A DNA stretch of 64,000 bases from Amycolatopsis sp. GTDB lineage: Bacteria; Actinomycetota; Actinomycetes; Mycobacteriales; Pseudonocardiaceae. Under the pieces are notes generated by a model. The model had not been told where the DNA came from. It made no database searches and saw nothing but the letters and a program-made list of their open reading frames with translations. The DNA lies in NCBI RefSeq assembly GCF_025464955.1, contig NZ_JAODNM010000096.1, positions 59,115-123,114 on the forward strand, given 5' to 3'. Below are positions 16,459-24,827 of the stretch, one piece after another. A program made the position numbers and the translations under genes. The stretch's first letter is position 1; the number at the start of each line of letters is the position of its first letter.

Positions 16459-17871
16459 GTGACAGCGGATGGATATCGGGTCGCACCCGCCGCGTTGGAC
16501 AGCGCCGCGGAGGATCTCGATGGCCGGGCGGGTGCGCTCACCACAACGAAGTCGTCGCTGAGCACGGATTCGTTCACCGCCGAGGCGTTCGGCCGGGTGT
16601 CGAACTCCGAAAGCGCTTTCGCGCAGTGGAAGAAGACCACGACCGAGCTCGCCGGGAAGCTCGATGAACAGGTCAACCGCGTGCGCGCCGTGCAGGCCGG
16701 GCTCACCGCGTGCGCCGCGGGCTACCGCCGGACCGACACCCAGATCGCGGCGATGTACCGCGCGCTCATCCCGGAAGACCCGCTGCCCTCGGTCGGCAAG
16801 ACCGCCGGTGGGACAGCGGCGACGGCCGGTGCCTGGGCGGGCGCGATCGCGGACAACCGCATCAAGGTGTCCGACGCACTGACCGCAGAACGGGGAAACC
16901 TCGCCAAACTGCAGGCAACCGGCGGTGACGCGGCCGCGATCGCGAAGTCCCAGCAGCGGATCTCGCTCTACGAAGACATTCTGGCCAACAACCGGCAGAT
17001 CCTGAAGTTCGACCCGGCAGGCACCGGACGGATCGCCGAGCTCATCGGGACCATCCAGCCGGGCACCCGCGATGTCGGCCTGTTCGTGCCGGGCGTGCAC
17101 ACTTCGCTCGACAATTACCAGACCTATGCGGACCTCGGGAAGAGCCTGGTGGCCGCCGATCCGACCGGACGTACCGCGATGGTCGTCTGGGCGGACGGCA
17201 CGTTCCCGCAGAACGTCGCCGAACAGGGCACCCAGGCGAGCTACACCCACGCGATGGCGCCGAATCTGAAGTCGTTCGGCGACGACCTGCAGAACCAGAT
17301 CGCCACGCACGCCGGCAGCGGCGTCATGGTGACCGGGATCGGACACAGTTACGGCGCCCCGACGATGGAACTGGCCGAACAGCAGGGCTTGAAGATCGAC
17401 CAGACCGTGCTCGTGGAACCGGCCGGCATGGGCAACGGTGTATGGGGCCCCGGCGATCTGCCGCCGTCGCAAGCCGGCGTCCATCGCTTCTCGATGACAG
17501 CGCCGCTGGACCCGATCATCGCCGCGCAAGGCACCACGCAGTCGGTCCCGGACCTGCTCTCCGGCGGGGTGACCGGGCCTATCTCGCAGCACATCGACAG
17601 CTGGTCGGGCCTCGGCCACGGCGCCGATCCGGACACCTTCCCCGGGGTCACGGACCTCGAAACCGGACGCGGCGCCGACGGCAATCTGTTGTGGGGCCTC
17701 AGCGCGCACGACGACGTCCTCAAGCCCGGTTCGGACTCCTGGAACAACATCTACGGGGTCATGACCGGTGGCCCGACCACCCCGGCGGGCAGCGTCGTGC
17801 CGCACACGCTGGGCGAAGCTGCCGTCGAAGCGGCCGGTGCCACCGCGAACGCCCTGTTGAGGAGCCGATGA
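16459..17871 (+). CDS. EspC-like/DUF1023 alpha/beta hydrolase, ESX-associated
   Basis: A 470-aa fusion. Residues 1-105 form an EspC-like (DUF2580) helical ESX secretion domain with YRRTD at 89-93 (YxxxD). Residues 200-440 are an alpha/beta hydrolase of the DUF1023 family (PF06259), with the nucleophile elbow GHSYGA (Ser297), an upstream GVHTSL loop and a later conserved His region. The family is predicted to be a lipase/esterase, often encoded with ESX genes. GTG 16459 is preferred with GAGGGAG upstream; the frame before it reads through the previous gene. It overlaps the next gene by ATGA. Substrate unknown. Confidence 0.8.
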   Translation: MTADGYRVAPAALDSAAEDLDGRAGALTTTKSSLSTDSFTAEAFGRVSNSESAFAQWKKTTTELAGKLDEQVNRVRAVQAGLTACAAGYRRTDTQIAAMYRALIPEDPLPSVGKTAGGTAATAGAWAGAIADNRIKVSDALTAERGNLAKLQATGGDAAAIAKSQQRISLYEDILANNRQILKFDPAGTGRIAELIGTIQPGTRDVGLFVPGVHTSLDNYQTYADLGKSLVAADPTGRTAMVVWADGTFPQNVAEQGTQASYTHAMAPNLKSFGDDLQNQIATHAGSGVMVTGIGHSYGAPTMELAEQQGLKIDQTVLVEPAGMGNGVWGPGDLPPSQAGVHRFSMTAPLDPIIAAQGTTQSVPDLLSGGVTGPISQHIDSWSGLGHGADPDTFPGVTDLETGRGADGNLLWGLSAHDDVLKPGSDSWNNIYGVMTGGPTTPAGSVVPHTLGEAAVEAAGATANALLRSR

Positions 17872-18257
17872 CCAGCGAAAACACGGTGCTGGAAACGCTC
17901 GCCATCGCCTTGTGCGCGGTGATCGACGAGATCGCCGAGACCTTCGGCGGCGGTGCCGATCAGACCGTGAACGGCGAACTCGACTGCGCCCCGGCGCGGC
18001 CGGGGCACCTGCTCTGCCGGCAGTACGGCGTGCGCATCGAGTCGTCGCCCGGCGCCGAGCGCAGGCTGGCCGCCGCCGTCATCCCGATGCTCGAACGCGC
18101 CGGCTGGCGCCCGACCGACCGCAGTACCGGCGGTGAGGTGATCACGCAGTTCAGCCGGGCCGGCGCGAACATCAACGTCCACGTCGCCCGGCTGGGCGAC
18201 GGCGTCACCATCGTCGGCTCCACCCCCTGCATCACCGCCCCCCAGCGACGCCCGTAA
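17868..18257 (+). CDS. Hypothetical protein, last gene of the ESX-substrate operon
   Basis: A 129-aa soluble protein, ATGA-coupled to the DUF1023 hydrolase. It has an N-terminal helix (TVLETLAIALCAVIDEIAETF), then a mixed region with several Cys (C17, C40, C50, C121) and a C-terminal beta hairpin. No family recognised. Size and position suggest a dedicated chaperone or immunity-like partner for the hydrolase, by analogy with small cytosolic partners in ESX clusters; this is inference. The stop codon is followed immediately by the CGCAACTCG palindrome. Confidence 0.7.
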   Translation: MTSENTVLETLAIALCAVIDEIAETFGGGADQTVNGELDCAPARPGHLLCRQYGVRIESSPGAERRLAAAVIPMLERAGWRPTDRSTGGEVITQFSRAGANINVHVARLGDGVTIVGSTPCITAPQRRP

Positions 18258-18281
18258 CCGCAACTCGCCGTCGAGTTGCGG
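18258..18281. repeat. CGCAACTCG palindrome, family 1, copy a
   Basis: Arms CCGCAACTCG and CGAGTTGCGG (10 bp, perfect) around CCGT. It starts right after the stop of the preceding gene. Paired with copy b, 43 bp start to start. Confidence 0.9.
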
Positions 18282-18300
18282 TCCTTGCGCACGTCAACTA

Positions 18301-18323
18301 CCGCAACTCGCCGTCGAGTTGCG
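18301..18323. repeat. CGCAACTCG palindrome, family 1, copy b
   Basis: Second copy, arms CCGCAACTCG / CGAGTTGCG around CCGT, exactly 43 bp after copy a. The 19-nt link ends in CAACTA, as it does in the pair at 56749/56792. Confidence 0.9.
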
Positions 18324-18330
18324 AGGGGGG

Positions 18331-18401
18331 CGAGGGCACTTTTGTCCAAAAGTGCCCTCGTTGAGCGTTCAAGGAGGGCACAAAGGTACAAAAGTGCCCC
18401 T
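18331..18401. repeat. GGGCACTTTTG palindrome element, family 2 (probable terminator)
   Basis: Positions 18331-18344 and 18347-18360 form perfect 14-bp arms (CGAGGGCACTTTTG) with a TC centre. A second imperfect palindrome follows at 18375-18401. The 40-nt part from 18361 recurs at 49433-49472. It lies between convergent genes and abuts the pseudo-mycosin stop, so it probably terminates transcription from one or both sides. Confidence 0.8.
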
Positions 18402-18404
18402 GGG

Positions 18405-19598
18405 TTAGTGGGGGGAGAAGCGGGCGGGGCGCCAGCCTCGGCGACGGCCCCGGCGAACGGCCGCGATCACCACACCCGCGGCGGCCGCGAGTGCGACGCC
18501 GATCAGCACCACGACCCCGCTCGACGTGTCCGCCACGCCCTGGCCGGCGTCGGCCGCCGGCGCCACCGCACCGACGAGCCCGGCCGTGACGATCCCGCCG
18601 GGCGCGGCGTCCGACGGAAGTACCGCGGACACGGCCGCGTAGGCATCGAGCGTTCCCCAACCCAGCTGGGGATCGTGCGCGCCGGACGGCGGGCGGCTCG
18701 CGGTCAACGTCAACCGGCCGACGACCTGCGCCGGCCTCAATTCCGGGTGGTACGCGCGCACCAGTGCGGCCGCGCCGGCGACGTAAGCCGCGGCCAGTCC
18801 CGGGTCGGTCACCGGGAACCGTTGCGCCACCGCGCCCGCGGCCCCGGCCGAGGTGCTCACCAGATCCGCTCCCGGCGCGGAAATCGCCACGTCACCGGAT
18901 TCCGTCTGCACGGCCGCGCCGGCCTGGTTCGTCGAGCCGACGCCGAGGACACCCTGGGCCGACGTCGGATAGCTCTGCGCTCCCTGCTGACTCGCCGCCG
19001 CGGCCGACACGACGACCGCGCCGCCCCGAATCGCGTCCGCCACCGCGGATTCCAGCGCCGGACTGTCCGAAGTGGCCGGCACCGCGACCAGGATGACGCC
19101 CGCCCCCGCCTGCGCGGCGGTGGTGATCCCGGCGGCCAGCGCGCCGGAATCGCTGTTCGATTCGGACTGTCCGGACGAACGGACGTAGCGGACCGGGAGA
19201 ATACGGACTCCTGGCGCCATTCCGGCGAACGTCGTCGAGGAATCCTGCTGAGCGGCAATGATTCCGGCGGCGATCGTCCCGCGACCGTCGCAGTCGGCCT
19301 GACCGGCGCCCGAACCGGACACGTCCCGCACCGGGAGCACCTGGCCGGGCGAGAACTGCGCGTTCGCCCCGTCCACCCCGGTGCCGACCACGGCCACGAG
19401 CTGCCCGGCGCCGGTCGTCAACGGCCAGATCGACTGCGGGCCGATCAGCCGCTGTCCCCAGGGCACGGCACCGCCGTAGCGGCCGGTCGGATTGGCACAC
19501 TGTCCCGCCACCGGTGCCGCGGACGCGACCGGGGTAACCCCGCCCACCGCCAGTACCGCGGCGCACAGCACCAGCGCACGCTTCGCCTGACCAGCCAA
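18405..19598 (-). CDS. Mycosin-like subtilase, catalytically dead (S8 pseudoprotease)
   Basis: A 397-aa homologue of the ESX mycosins (MycP). It has a signal peptide (1-28), an S8 subtilisin-like domain (about 45-325) and a C-terminal membrane helix (about 360-382) with a basic tail. Fold markers are intact (WGQRLIGP, AAAYVAGAAALVRAYHPEL, GWGTLDAY). The active site is gone: the Asp motif DTG reads GTG (G72), HGT reads RGT (R106), the oxyanion Asn region reads AAAA, and GTS reads DPG (no Ser at 267). TTG 19598 is chosen because GGGAGGG sits 6 nt before it; the frame runs on to 19694. Convergent with the ESX-substrate operon. The likely role is structural, as MycP also stabilises the ESX membrane complex (established in mycobacteria). 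Confidence 0.85.
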   Translation of the reverse strand: MAGQAKRALVLCAAVLAVGGVTPVASAAPVAGQCANPTGRYGGAVPWGQRLIGPQSIWPLTTGAGQLVAVVGTGVDGANAQFSPGQVLPVRDVSGSGAGQADCDGRGTIAAGIIAAQQDSSTTFAGMAPGVRILPVRYVRSSGQSESNSDSGALAAGITTAAQAGAGVILVAVPATSDSPALESAVADAIRGGAVVVSAAAASQQGAQSYPTSAQGVLGVGSTNQAGAAVQTESGDVAISAPGADLVSTSAGAAGAVAQRFPVTDPGLAAAYVAGAAALVRAYHPELRPAQVVGRLTLTASRPPSGAHDPQLGWGTLDAYAAVSAVLPSDAAPGGIVTAGLVGAVAPAADAGQGVADTSSGVVVLIGVALAAAAGVVIAAVRRGRRRGWRPARFSPH

Positions 19599-19713
19599 GG
19601 AGCACCCTCCCGGAGAACGTCGTCGGGAGAGGATATCCCGCAACCCCCCGGTGCCACACCGGTAATTCGACTGGTATGTGAGGGCCGCTCTCATGGACGC
19701 CGCGGCGTCGGCA

Positions 19714-20607
19714 TTAGCGCAGGTCGAGGCCCAGGTCGAGGGCTTGGACGGAGTGAGTCAACGCGCCCACGGCCAGGAAATCCACCCCGGTTTCGGCGTA
19801 TGCACGCGCGTTCTCCAGCCGAAGCCCGCCCGAAGCCTCCAACCTCGTCTTGGGCGATAGCTCGTCGCGACGCGCCACCGCGAGCGCGCACTGCTCGGGG
19901 GTGAAGTTATCCAGCAGCACCTCGTCCGCGCCCGCGGCGAGGGCCTCGTCCAGCTGGCTGAGATCGTCCACTTCAACCTCGCAGGCCAACGTCGGGGCGT
20001 GGTCCCGAACCGCCTGCATGGCCTGGGTTACCGAACCCGCGGCGACGACGTGGTTGTCCTTGATCAACACCGCGTCGCCCAAGCCGAGCCGGTGGTTGAC
20101 CCCGCCGCCGCAGCGCACCGCGTACTTCTCCAGCGAACGCAGGCCGGGCAACGTCTTGCGGGTGTCACGGATCGCGCAGCCGGTGCCGTCGACTTCGGAC
20201 ACCCAAGCCGCGGTCGCGGTCGCGACGCCCGAAAGGTGACACACCAGGTTGAGCGCCGTCCGCTCCGCGGTCAGCAGCCCGCGCACACTCCCCCGCAGCA
20301 CGAGCGCCGGCTCCCCGGCGACCAGCCGGCTGCCGTCCTCGCGCCGCGCCAGCACCTCGTACCGCCGGCCCAGCACCGCGTCGAAGACCGCGAGCGCGAC
20401 GGGCAGCCCGGCGACCGTACCGGTCACGCGCGGCGTGATCTCGGCCAACGCCTTGGCGTCGGCGGGAACCGTCGCCTCCGTGGTCGCGTCGGGGCCGTAC
20501 TTCAGATCCTCACCGAGCGCGGTGGTGACCACTCTGAGCACGTCGTCGACGTCGAGCCCGGCATCCACCAACCCGTCACGCACCTTTTCGGACAGTTCGA
20601 ACGTCAT
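19714..20607 (-). CDS. nadC: Quinolinate phosphoribosyltransferase (nicotinate-nucleotide pyrophosphorylase)
   Basis: Converts quinolinate and PRPP to nicotinate mononucleotide, CO2 and PPi. Type II PRTase of 297 aa with the usual signatures: HLSGVATATA, RDTRKTLPGLR, KYAVRCGGGVNHRLGLGDAVLIKDNH, EVEVDDLSQ, DEVLLDNF, EASGGL and ISLGALTHS-like VGALTHSVQALD. Last gene of nadA-nadB-nadC, overlapping nadB by ATGA. Regulated through the NrtR operator upstream of nadA. Confidence 0.95.
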   Translation of the reverse strand: MTFELSEKVRDGLVDAGLDVDDVLRVVTTALGEDLKYGPDATTEATVPADAKALAEITPRVTGTVAGLPVALAVFDAVLGRRYEVLARREDGSRLVAGEPALVLRGSVRGLLTAERTALNLVCHLSGVATATAAWVSEVDGTGCAIRDTRKTLPGLRSLEKYAVRCGGGVNHRLGLGDAVLIKDNHVVAAGSVTQAMQAVRDHAPTLACEVEVDDLSQLDEALAAGADEVLLDNFTPEQCALAVARRDELSPKTRLEASGGLRLENARAYAETGVDFLAVGALTHSVQALDLGLDLR

Positions 20608-22256
20608 GCCACATCCTCCACCAGAATGGGATCGGTCAGCACCGGGTGCCCGGACGGGCTCAGCCGGATGAGCTGGCTGTGGGACCAGGCCGCGTCGTCA
20701 CGGTCCGGGAAATCGCTACGCACGTGGCAGCCTCTGGACTCGGTGCGCCGGGCGGCGGCGGTGACGAGTGCCTGCGCGACCAAGGTCAATGCCGCGTCCT
20801 CGACCGCCTCGTGCGTCCACAAGGGAGTGTCCAATGTCGACAAGTCGAGTACGGAGCTGATTACCGCGAGGCCGTCGGTGTCCCGTCCGATGGCACCGTA
20901 GCGACTCATCACGCGCTGCAGCGAGTCGCGCTCGGCGACCGGTGCCGTCATGACCGACGGCAGCACGCCGAACTTCGGGTTCGCGAGCAACCCGGCGGCG
21001 AGATCCGCCGCCACCGCCTCGGCGACCCGCTGTCCGACCACCAGTCCCTCGAGCAAACTGTTGGACGCCAAGCGGTTCGCACCGTGCAATCCCGTCTTGG
21101 CGACCTCGCCGGCCGCGTAGAGCCCGCGCACGCTGGACCGTCCGTCCACCGAGGTCACCACGCCACCGCAGGCGAAGTGCGCCGCGGGGGTGACCGGGAT
21201 CGGCTCGCCCGCCGGATCGACGCCCACCGCGACACACGCCGCGTGGACCGTGGGGAACCGCTTCGCGAAACCGGGAATGCCGGTGGCGTCAAGGAAAACA
21301 TGGTCGTCGACCCCGCCGGGAGCCAGCGTCATCCGACGCGTGATGGCGGCGGACACGACGTCGCGCGGGGCGAGATCCCCGAGCGGGTGGACACCTCGCA
21401 TCACCGGAGCACCCGTCGCGTCGATCAGCGTCGCGCCTTCGCCGCGGATGGCCTCGGTGACCAGCGGACACCGGCCGCGCGCACCCGGGGTGAACAACAC
21501 GGTCGGATGGAACTGCACGAACTCGACGTCGGCGGCCAGCGCACCGGCCCGCAGCGCGAGCGCGAGCCCGTCGCCGGTGGCGATCTCCGGATTCGACGTC
21601 GCTTGGTACAGCTGCCCGACGCCGCCACTGGCCAGCAGCACAGCAGGCGCGCGCACGACACCGAGGACCCCGGACGAGTCGAGCACGGTCACCCCGACGA
21701 CCTCGCCCAGCGGAGTACGGAGCGCGTCGACGGCGATGTGCCGTTCGAGCACCGGGACGCGGCGGTCCGCTGTCCTGGCGACCAGGGTGCGCTCGACCTC
21801 GGCACCGGTGGCGTCACCGCCGGCGTGGATCACCCGGAACGCGCTGTGCCCGCCTTCCCTGGTCCTGGCCAGTTCCGCGGAATCGGCGTCGGCCGCGTCG
21901 AACCGGGCGCCGCGGTCGCGCAGGCGGGCGACCGCCGCGGGGCCGCCCCCGATGATCAGGCGCACCGCATCCTCGTCGCAGAGCCCCGCGCCGGCGGTCA
22001 AGGTGTCCTCGGCGTGCTTGGCCACGGAATCGTCGTCGTCGTGCTCGCCGTCCATCACCACCGCGACGCCACCCTGCGCCCAGCGCGTGTTGCCGTCCTC
22101 GACGGCGGCCTTGGTGACGACCAGTACCTGCAGACCGAGTTCCTGGGCATGCAGTGCGGCAGTCAGCCCGGCGACCCCGCTGCCGATCACAACCAGATCG
22201 GCGCGCGCGTCCCAAACGGGTGTTTTCGTCCCATAGACGTTAACCGGGTCGCTCAT
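20604..22256 (-). CDS. nadB: L-aspartate oxidase
   Basis: FAD enzyme that oxidises L-aspartate to iminoaspartate for NadA. 550 aa, of usual size. N-terminal dinucleotide fold VIGSGVAGLTAAL, NTRWAQGGVAV, EGGHSAFRVIHAGGDATGAEVE, the succinate-dehydrogenase-like capping domain (FVQFHPTVL), HFACGGVVTSVDGRSSVRGLYAAGE and the GLHGANRLASNSLLEGLV motif. Overlaps nadA and nadC by 4 bp each (ATGA), so all three are one translational unit. Confidence 0.95.
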   Translation of the reverse strand: MSDPVNVYGTKTPVWDARADLVVIGSGVAGLTAALHAQELGLQVLVVTKAAVEDGNTRWAQGGVAVVMDGEHDDDDSVAKHAEDTLTAGAGLCDEDAVRLIIGGGPAAVARLRDRGARFDAADADSAELARTREGGHSAFRVIHAGGDATGAEVERTLVARTADRRVPVLERHIAVDALRTPLGEVVGVTVLDSSGVLGVVRAPAVLLASGGVGQLYQATSNPEIATGDGLALALRAGALAADVEFVQFHPTVLFTPGARGRCPLVTEAIRGEGATLIDATGAPVMRGVHPLGDLAPRDVVSAAITRRMTLAPGGVDDHVFLDATGIPGFAKRFPTVHAACVAVGVDPAGEPIPVTPAAHFACGGVVTSVDGRSSVRGLYAAGEVAKTGLHGANRLASNSLLEGLVVGQRVAEAVAADLAAGLLANPKFGVLPSVMTAPVAERDSLQRVMSRYGAIGRDTDGLAVISSVLDLSTLDTPLWTHEAVEDAALTLVAQALVTAAARRTESRGCHVRSDFPDRDDAAWSHSQLIRLSPSGHPVLTDPILVEDVA

Positions 22257-23287
22257 TCCCCGCCGCCAGGCTTGCCGATCTCGATCATCCGCTGGACCGA
22301 CGCCTTGGCGCGCGCCGCGGTTTCGAGGTCGACATGCACCTCGTCGGTGAGCTCACGCAGCGAGCGCAGCAGCGCCGCCGGGGTGATCATCTTCATGTAC
22401 CGGCAGGACGCCCGGTCGTTCACCGCGCGGAAGTCGATCTCCGGCGCGGCCTTGCGCAGCTGGTGGATCATGCCGATCTCGGTGGCCACCAGTACCGACG
22501 TCGCCTTGGTGTCCCTCGCCGCGTGCACCATGTCGCCGGTGGACAGGATCTTCACCCGGTCCGCCGCGACAGCGCCCTCACCCGCGAGGTAGAGCGCGGA
22601 GGTCGCGCAGCCGCATTCCGGGTGGATGAACAGGTCCGCGTCGGGGTACTCGGCGGCCTTCGCGGCCAGCTCGTCCCCGTTGATCCCGGCGTGCACATGG
22701 CACTCGCCGGCCCAGATGTGCATGTTCTCGCGGCCGGTGATGCGCTTGACGTGCGCGCCGAGGAACTGGTCCGGGCAGAAGAGAACCTCCTGGTCAGCGG
22801 GGATGGACGCGACCACGTCGACCGCGTTGGACGAGGTGCAGCAGATGTCGGTCTCGGCCTTGACCTCCGCGGTGGTGTTGACGTAGGAGACGACGACCGC
22901 GCCGGGGTGTTCAGCCTTCCATTCGCGCAGCTGCTCGGCGGTGATCGAGTCCGCCAATGAGCAGCCGGCGCGGGCGTCCGGGATCAGCACCCGCTTTTCC
23001 GGGGCGAGGATCTTCGCGGTCTCCGCCATGAAGTGGACGCCGCAGAAGATGATCGTGGACGCCTCGCTGGCCGCCGCGATCCGGCTGAGCGCGAGGGAGT
23101 CGCCGGTGTGGTCGGCGATGTCCTGGATCGCCGGAAGCTGGTAGTTGTGCGCGAGCAGCACCGCGTCGTGCCGGCGGGCGAGCGAGCGCACCTCCTCCGC
23201 CCAAGCTGCGTCTGCCTCGACTCCGCCGTACGGGACGAGGTTGTCCGCCCGGGGAATCTCGGGCGCGAACGTGGTGGTGCCGGCCAT
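22253..23287 (-). CDS. nadA: Quinolinate synthase A
   Basis: Condenses iminoaspartate with dihydroxyacetone phosphate to quinolinate. 344 aa; the three 4Fe-4S cluster Cys lie in the DARAGCSLADS, CCTSSNAVDVV and HPECGCATS segments, as in other NadA proteins. Further signatures are LLAHNYQLPAIQDIADHTGDSL and CGVHFMAETAKIL. First gene of nadABC, with RBS AGGAGGGG a few nt before the ATG and the NrtR palindrome 24 bp upstream, covering a TTATAAGG promoter element on this strand. Confidence 0.95.
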   Translation of the reverse strand: MAGTTTFAPEIPRADNLVPYGGVEADAAWAEEVRSLARRHDAVLLAHNYQLPAIQDIADHTGDSLALSRIAAASEASTIIFCGVHFMAETAKILAPEKRVLIPDARAGCSLADSITAEQLREWKAEHPGAVVVSYVNTTAEVKAETDICCTSSNAVDVVASIPADQEVLFCPDQFLGAHVKRITGRENMHIWAGECHVHAGINGDELAAKAAEYPDADLFIHPECGCATSALYLAGEGAVAADRVKILSTGDMVHAARDTKATSVLVATEIGMIHQLRKAAPEIDFRAVNDRASCRYMKMITPAALLRSLRELTDEVHVDLETAARAKASVQRMIEIGKPGGGE

Positions 23288-23310
23288 GGGGCCCCTCCTA
23301 GACTGCTTAC

Positions 23311-23337
23311 CGGTTTTCGCCTTATAATCGAAAACCG
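23311..23337. promoter_or_regulatory. NrtR operator between nadABC and nrtR
   Basis: CGGTTTTCG (23311-23319) and CGAAAACCG (23329-23337) are perfect 9-bp inverted arms with a 9-nt spacer. The spacer contains CTTATAAT, giving TATAAT toward nrtR and TTATAAGG toward nadA. One bound dimer would block both promoters. The right arm's last base is the first base of the nrtR GTG, which points to a leaderless nrtR mRNA starting about 7 nt after TATAAT. Confidence 0.8.
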
Positions 23338-24038
23338 TGCGAAGTCATATTAACACCCACGCCCCCTTGGCCCACGAGGTTTTAGCGGCGGTATTGCAAG
23401 TGCGTTCGGACACACTCAAGGTGCTGCTGTGGCGCCGAGCGCTCGATCCACACCTCGGGCGCTGGTCACTGCCCGGCGGCCGGCTGCGGCCCGACGAGGA
23501 CGTCGAGACCTCCATCCGGCGGCAGCTCGCCGAGAAGGTCGACGTCCGGCAGCTCAAGCACGTCGAGCAGCTCGCGGTGTTCAGCGCGCCCGACCGCGTG
23601 CCCGGGCCACGGGTGGTCGCGACGGCGTTCCTCGGGCTCGTTCCCTCCGATGTCGACCCCGAGATCCCGGAAGACACCGAGTGGCACGACCTGGCCGCGC
23701 TCCCCCGCACCGCGTTCGACCACGAGGCGATCGTGCTGCGCGCCCGCGACAGGCTGCGCTCGAAACTTTGCTACACCAACGTCGGCTTCGCGCTGGCACC
23801 GAGCGAGTTCAGCGTGTCCGCGTTGCGTTCGCTGTATTCGGCGGCGCTCGGGTACCGCGTCGACGCGACGAACCTGCAGCGTGTGCTGTCGCGACGCGGT
23901 CAGCTCGTGCCGACCGGCCGCACCTCACCATCCGGTCGCGCCGGCGGCCGGCCGGCCGCGCTGTTCTCTTTCGTCGGCGAAGGAGTGCACATCACCGACC
24001 CGTTCGCGGTCTTCCGGCCGCCGCCGAAACGACACTGA
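23337..24038 (+). CDS. nrtR: NrtR-type NAD biosynthesis regulator (Nudix-winged helix)
   Basis: A 233-aa repressor. Residues 10-145 form a Nudix-like domain (EVLAAVLQVRSDTLKVLLWRR, GRWSLPGGRLRPDED) whose Nudix box is degenerate (the catalytic REx2EExG reads RQLAEKVDV), typical of NrtR, which senses ADP-ribose or NAD precursors rather than hydrolysing them. Residues 160-225 form the winged-helix domain (FSVSALRSLYSAALGY, NLQRVLSRRGQLVPTG). It is divergent from nadABC across a 27-bp palindrome. GTG 23337 fits the conserved N-terminus and a leaderless transcript. Confidence 0.88.
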   Translation: MRSHINTHAPLAHEVLAAVLQVRSDTLKVLLWRRALDPHLGRWSLPGGRLRPDEDVETSIRRQLAEKVDVRQLKHVEQLAVFSAPDRVPGPRVVATAFLGLVPSDVDPEIPEDTEWHDLAALPRTAFDHEAIVLRARDRLRSKLCYTNVGFALAPSEFSVSALRSLYSAALGYRVDATNLQRVLSRRGQLVPTGRTSPSGRAGGRPAALFSFVGEGVHITDPFAVFRPPPKRH

Positions 24039-24137
24039 AAAGCCTCGCAAACGGCTGTATTGCTGCGGAATCATCCTGCGCCGCGAAGGTGTTCCCCGTA
24101 CGGTGAAGTTGTGGGCGAACCAGCGGGAAACAGCAGC

Positions 24138-24827
24138 GTGACGACAACGCTGCCGCTGTTCCCGTTGCAGAGCGTGCTGCTGCCCGGGGCGCAGCTCCCG
24201 TTGCACATCTTCGAACCGCGGTACCGGCAGCTCACGATCGACCTGGTCACCGGCGCGGTGCCGGACCGCGAGTTCGGCGTCATCGCGCTGAAGACTTCGC
24301 TGGTCCGCGAAGTCGAGACCCTTGAGCACGTACAGAGCTTCGGCTGCGCGGCGCTGCTCCGGGAGGCGAAACGGTTGCCGGATGGCCGGTTCGACGTCGT
24401 CACGGTCGGCGGAAGACGGTTCCGGCTGCTCGACATCGACCGCACCTCGGCGCCCTACCTGGTCGGTTCGGTCGAGTGGATCCCCGACGAGCCCGTGACC
24501 GACGGCGGGGCCGAAGCGGCCGAGCGGCTGGCGGAGGTCGCGCGCGCCGCACACCGGCGCTACTGCGAAGCCGCCTGGGAACGCGAGGACTGGCATGTCC
24601 CGCCAGCCGAAACGACCGTTGACGAGCTCGCCTACCTCCTCGCCGTGGACTGCCTGCTCCCACTGGAAGACCGCCAGCGCCTGCTCGAAGAAACCCACCC
24701 GCTGCGCCGCCTGCGGATCACCGGACAGCTGCTGACCAGGGAAGCCGGGTTCCTCGCCGCCTTGCGAGCCGTGCCGGCCCCGCTGCTCGATTCCCTGGAA
24801 CTGACTGAGAAATCAAGCCTGAATTAA
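24138..24827 (+). CDS. LON substrate-binding domain protein
   Basis: A 229-aa protein consisting only of a Lon N-terminal-like domain (PF02190): LPLFPLQSVLLPGAQLPLHIFEPRYRQL, FGVIAL, GRFDVVTVGGRRFRLLDID, then a helical bundle. No AAA+ or protease domain. Such standalone LON proteins are common in actinobacteria and are thought to bind unfolded or modified proteins; the function is unproven. GTG 24138 starts at the conserved N-terminus, and GTG 24111 is an alternative. The stop overlaps the convergent folE stop. About 100 bp after nrtR; co-transcription possible. Confidence 0.8.
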   Translation: MTTTLPLFPLQSVLLPGAQLPLHIFEPRYRQLTIDLVTGAVPDREFGVIALKTSLVREVETLEHVQSFGCAALLREAKRLPDGRFDVVTVGGRRFRLLDIDRTSAPYLVGSVEWIPDEPVTDGGAEAAERLAEVARAAHRRYCEAAWEREDWHVPPAETTVDELAYLLAVDCLLPLEDRQRLLEETHPLRRLRITGQLLTREAGFLAALRAVPAPLLDSLELTEKSSLN

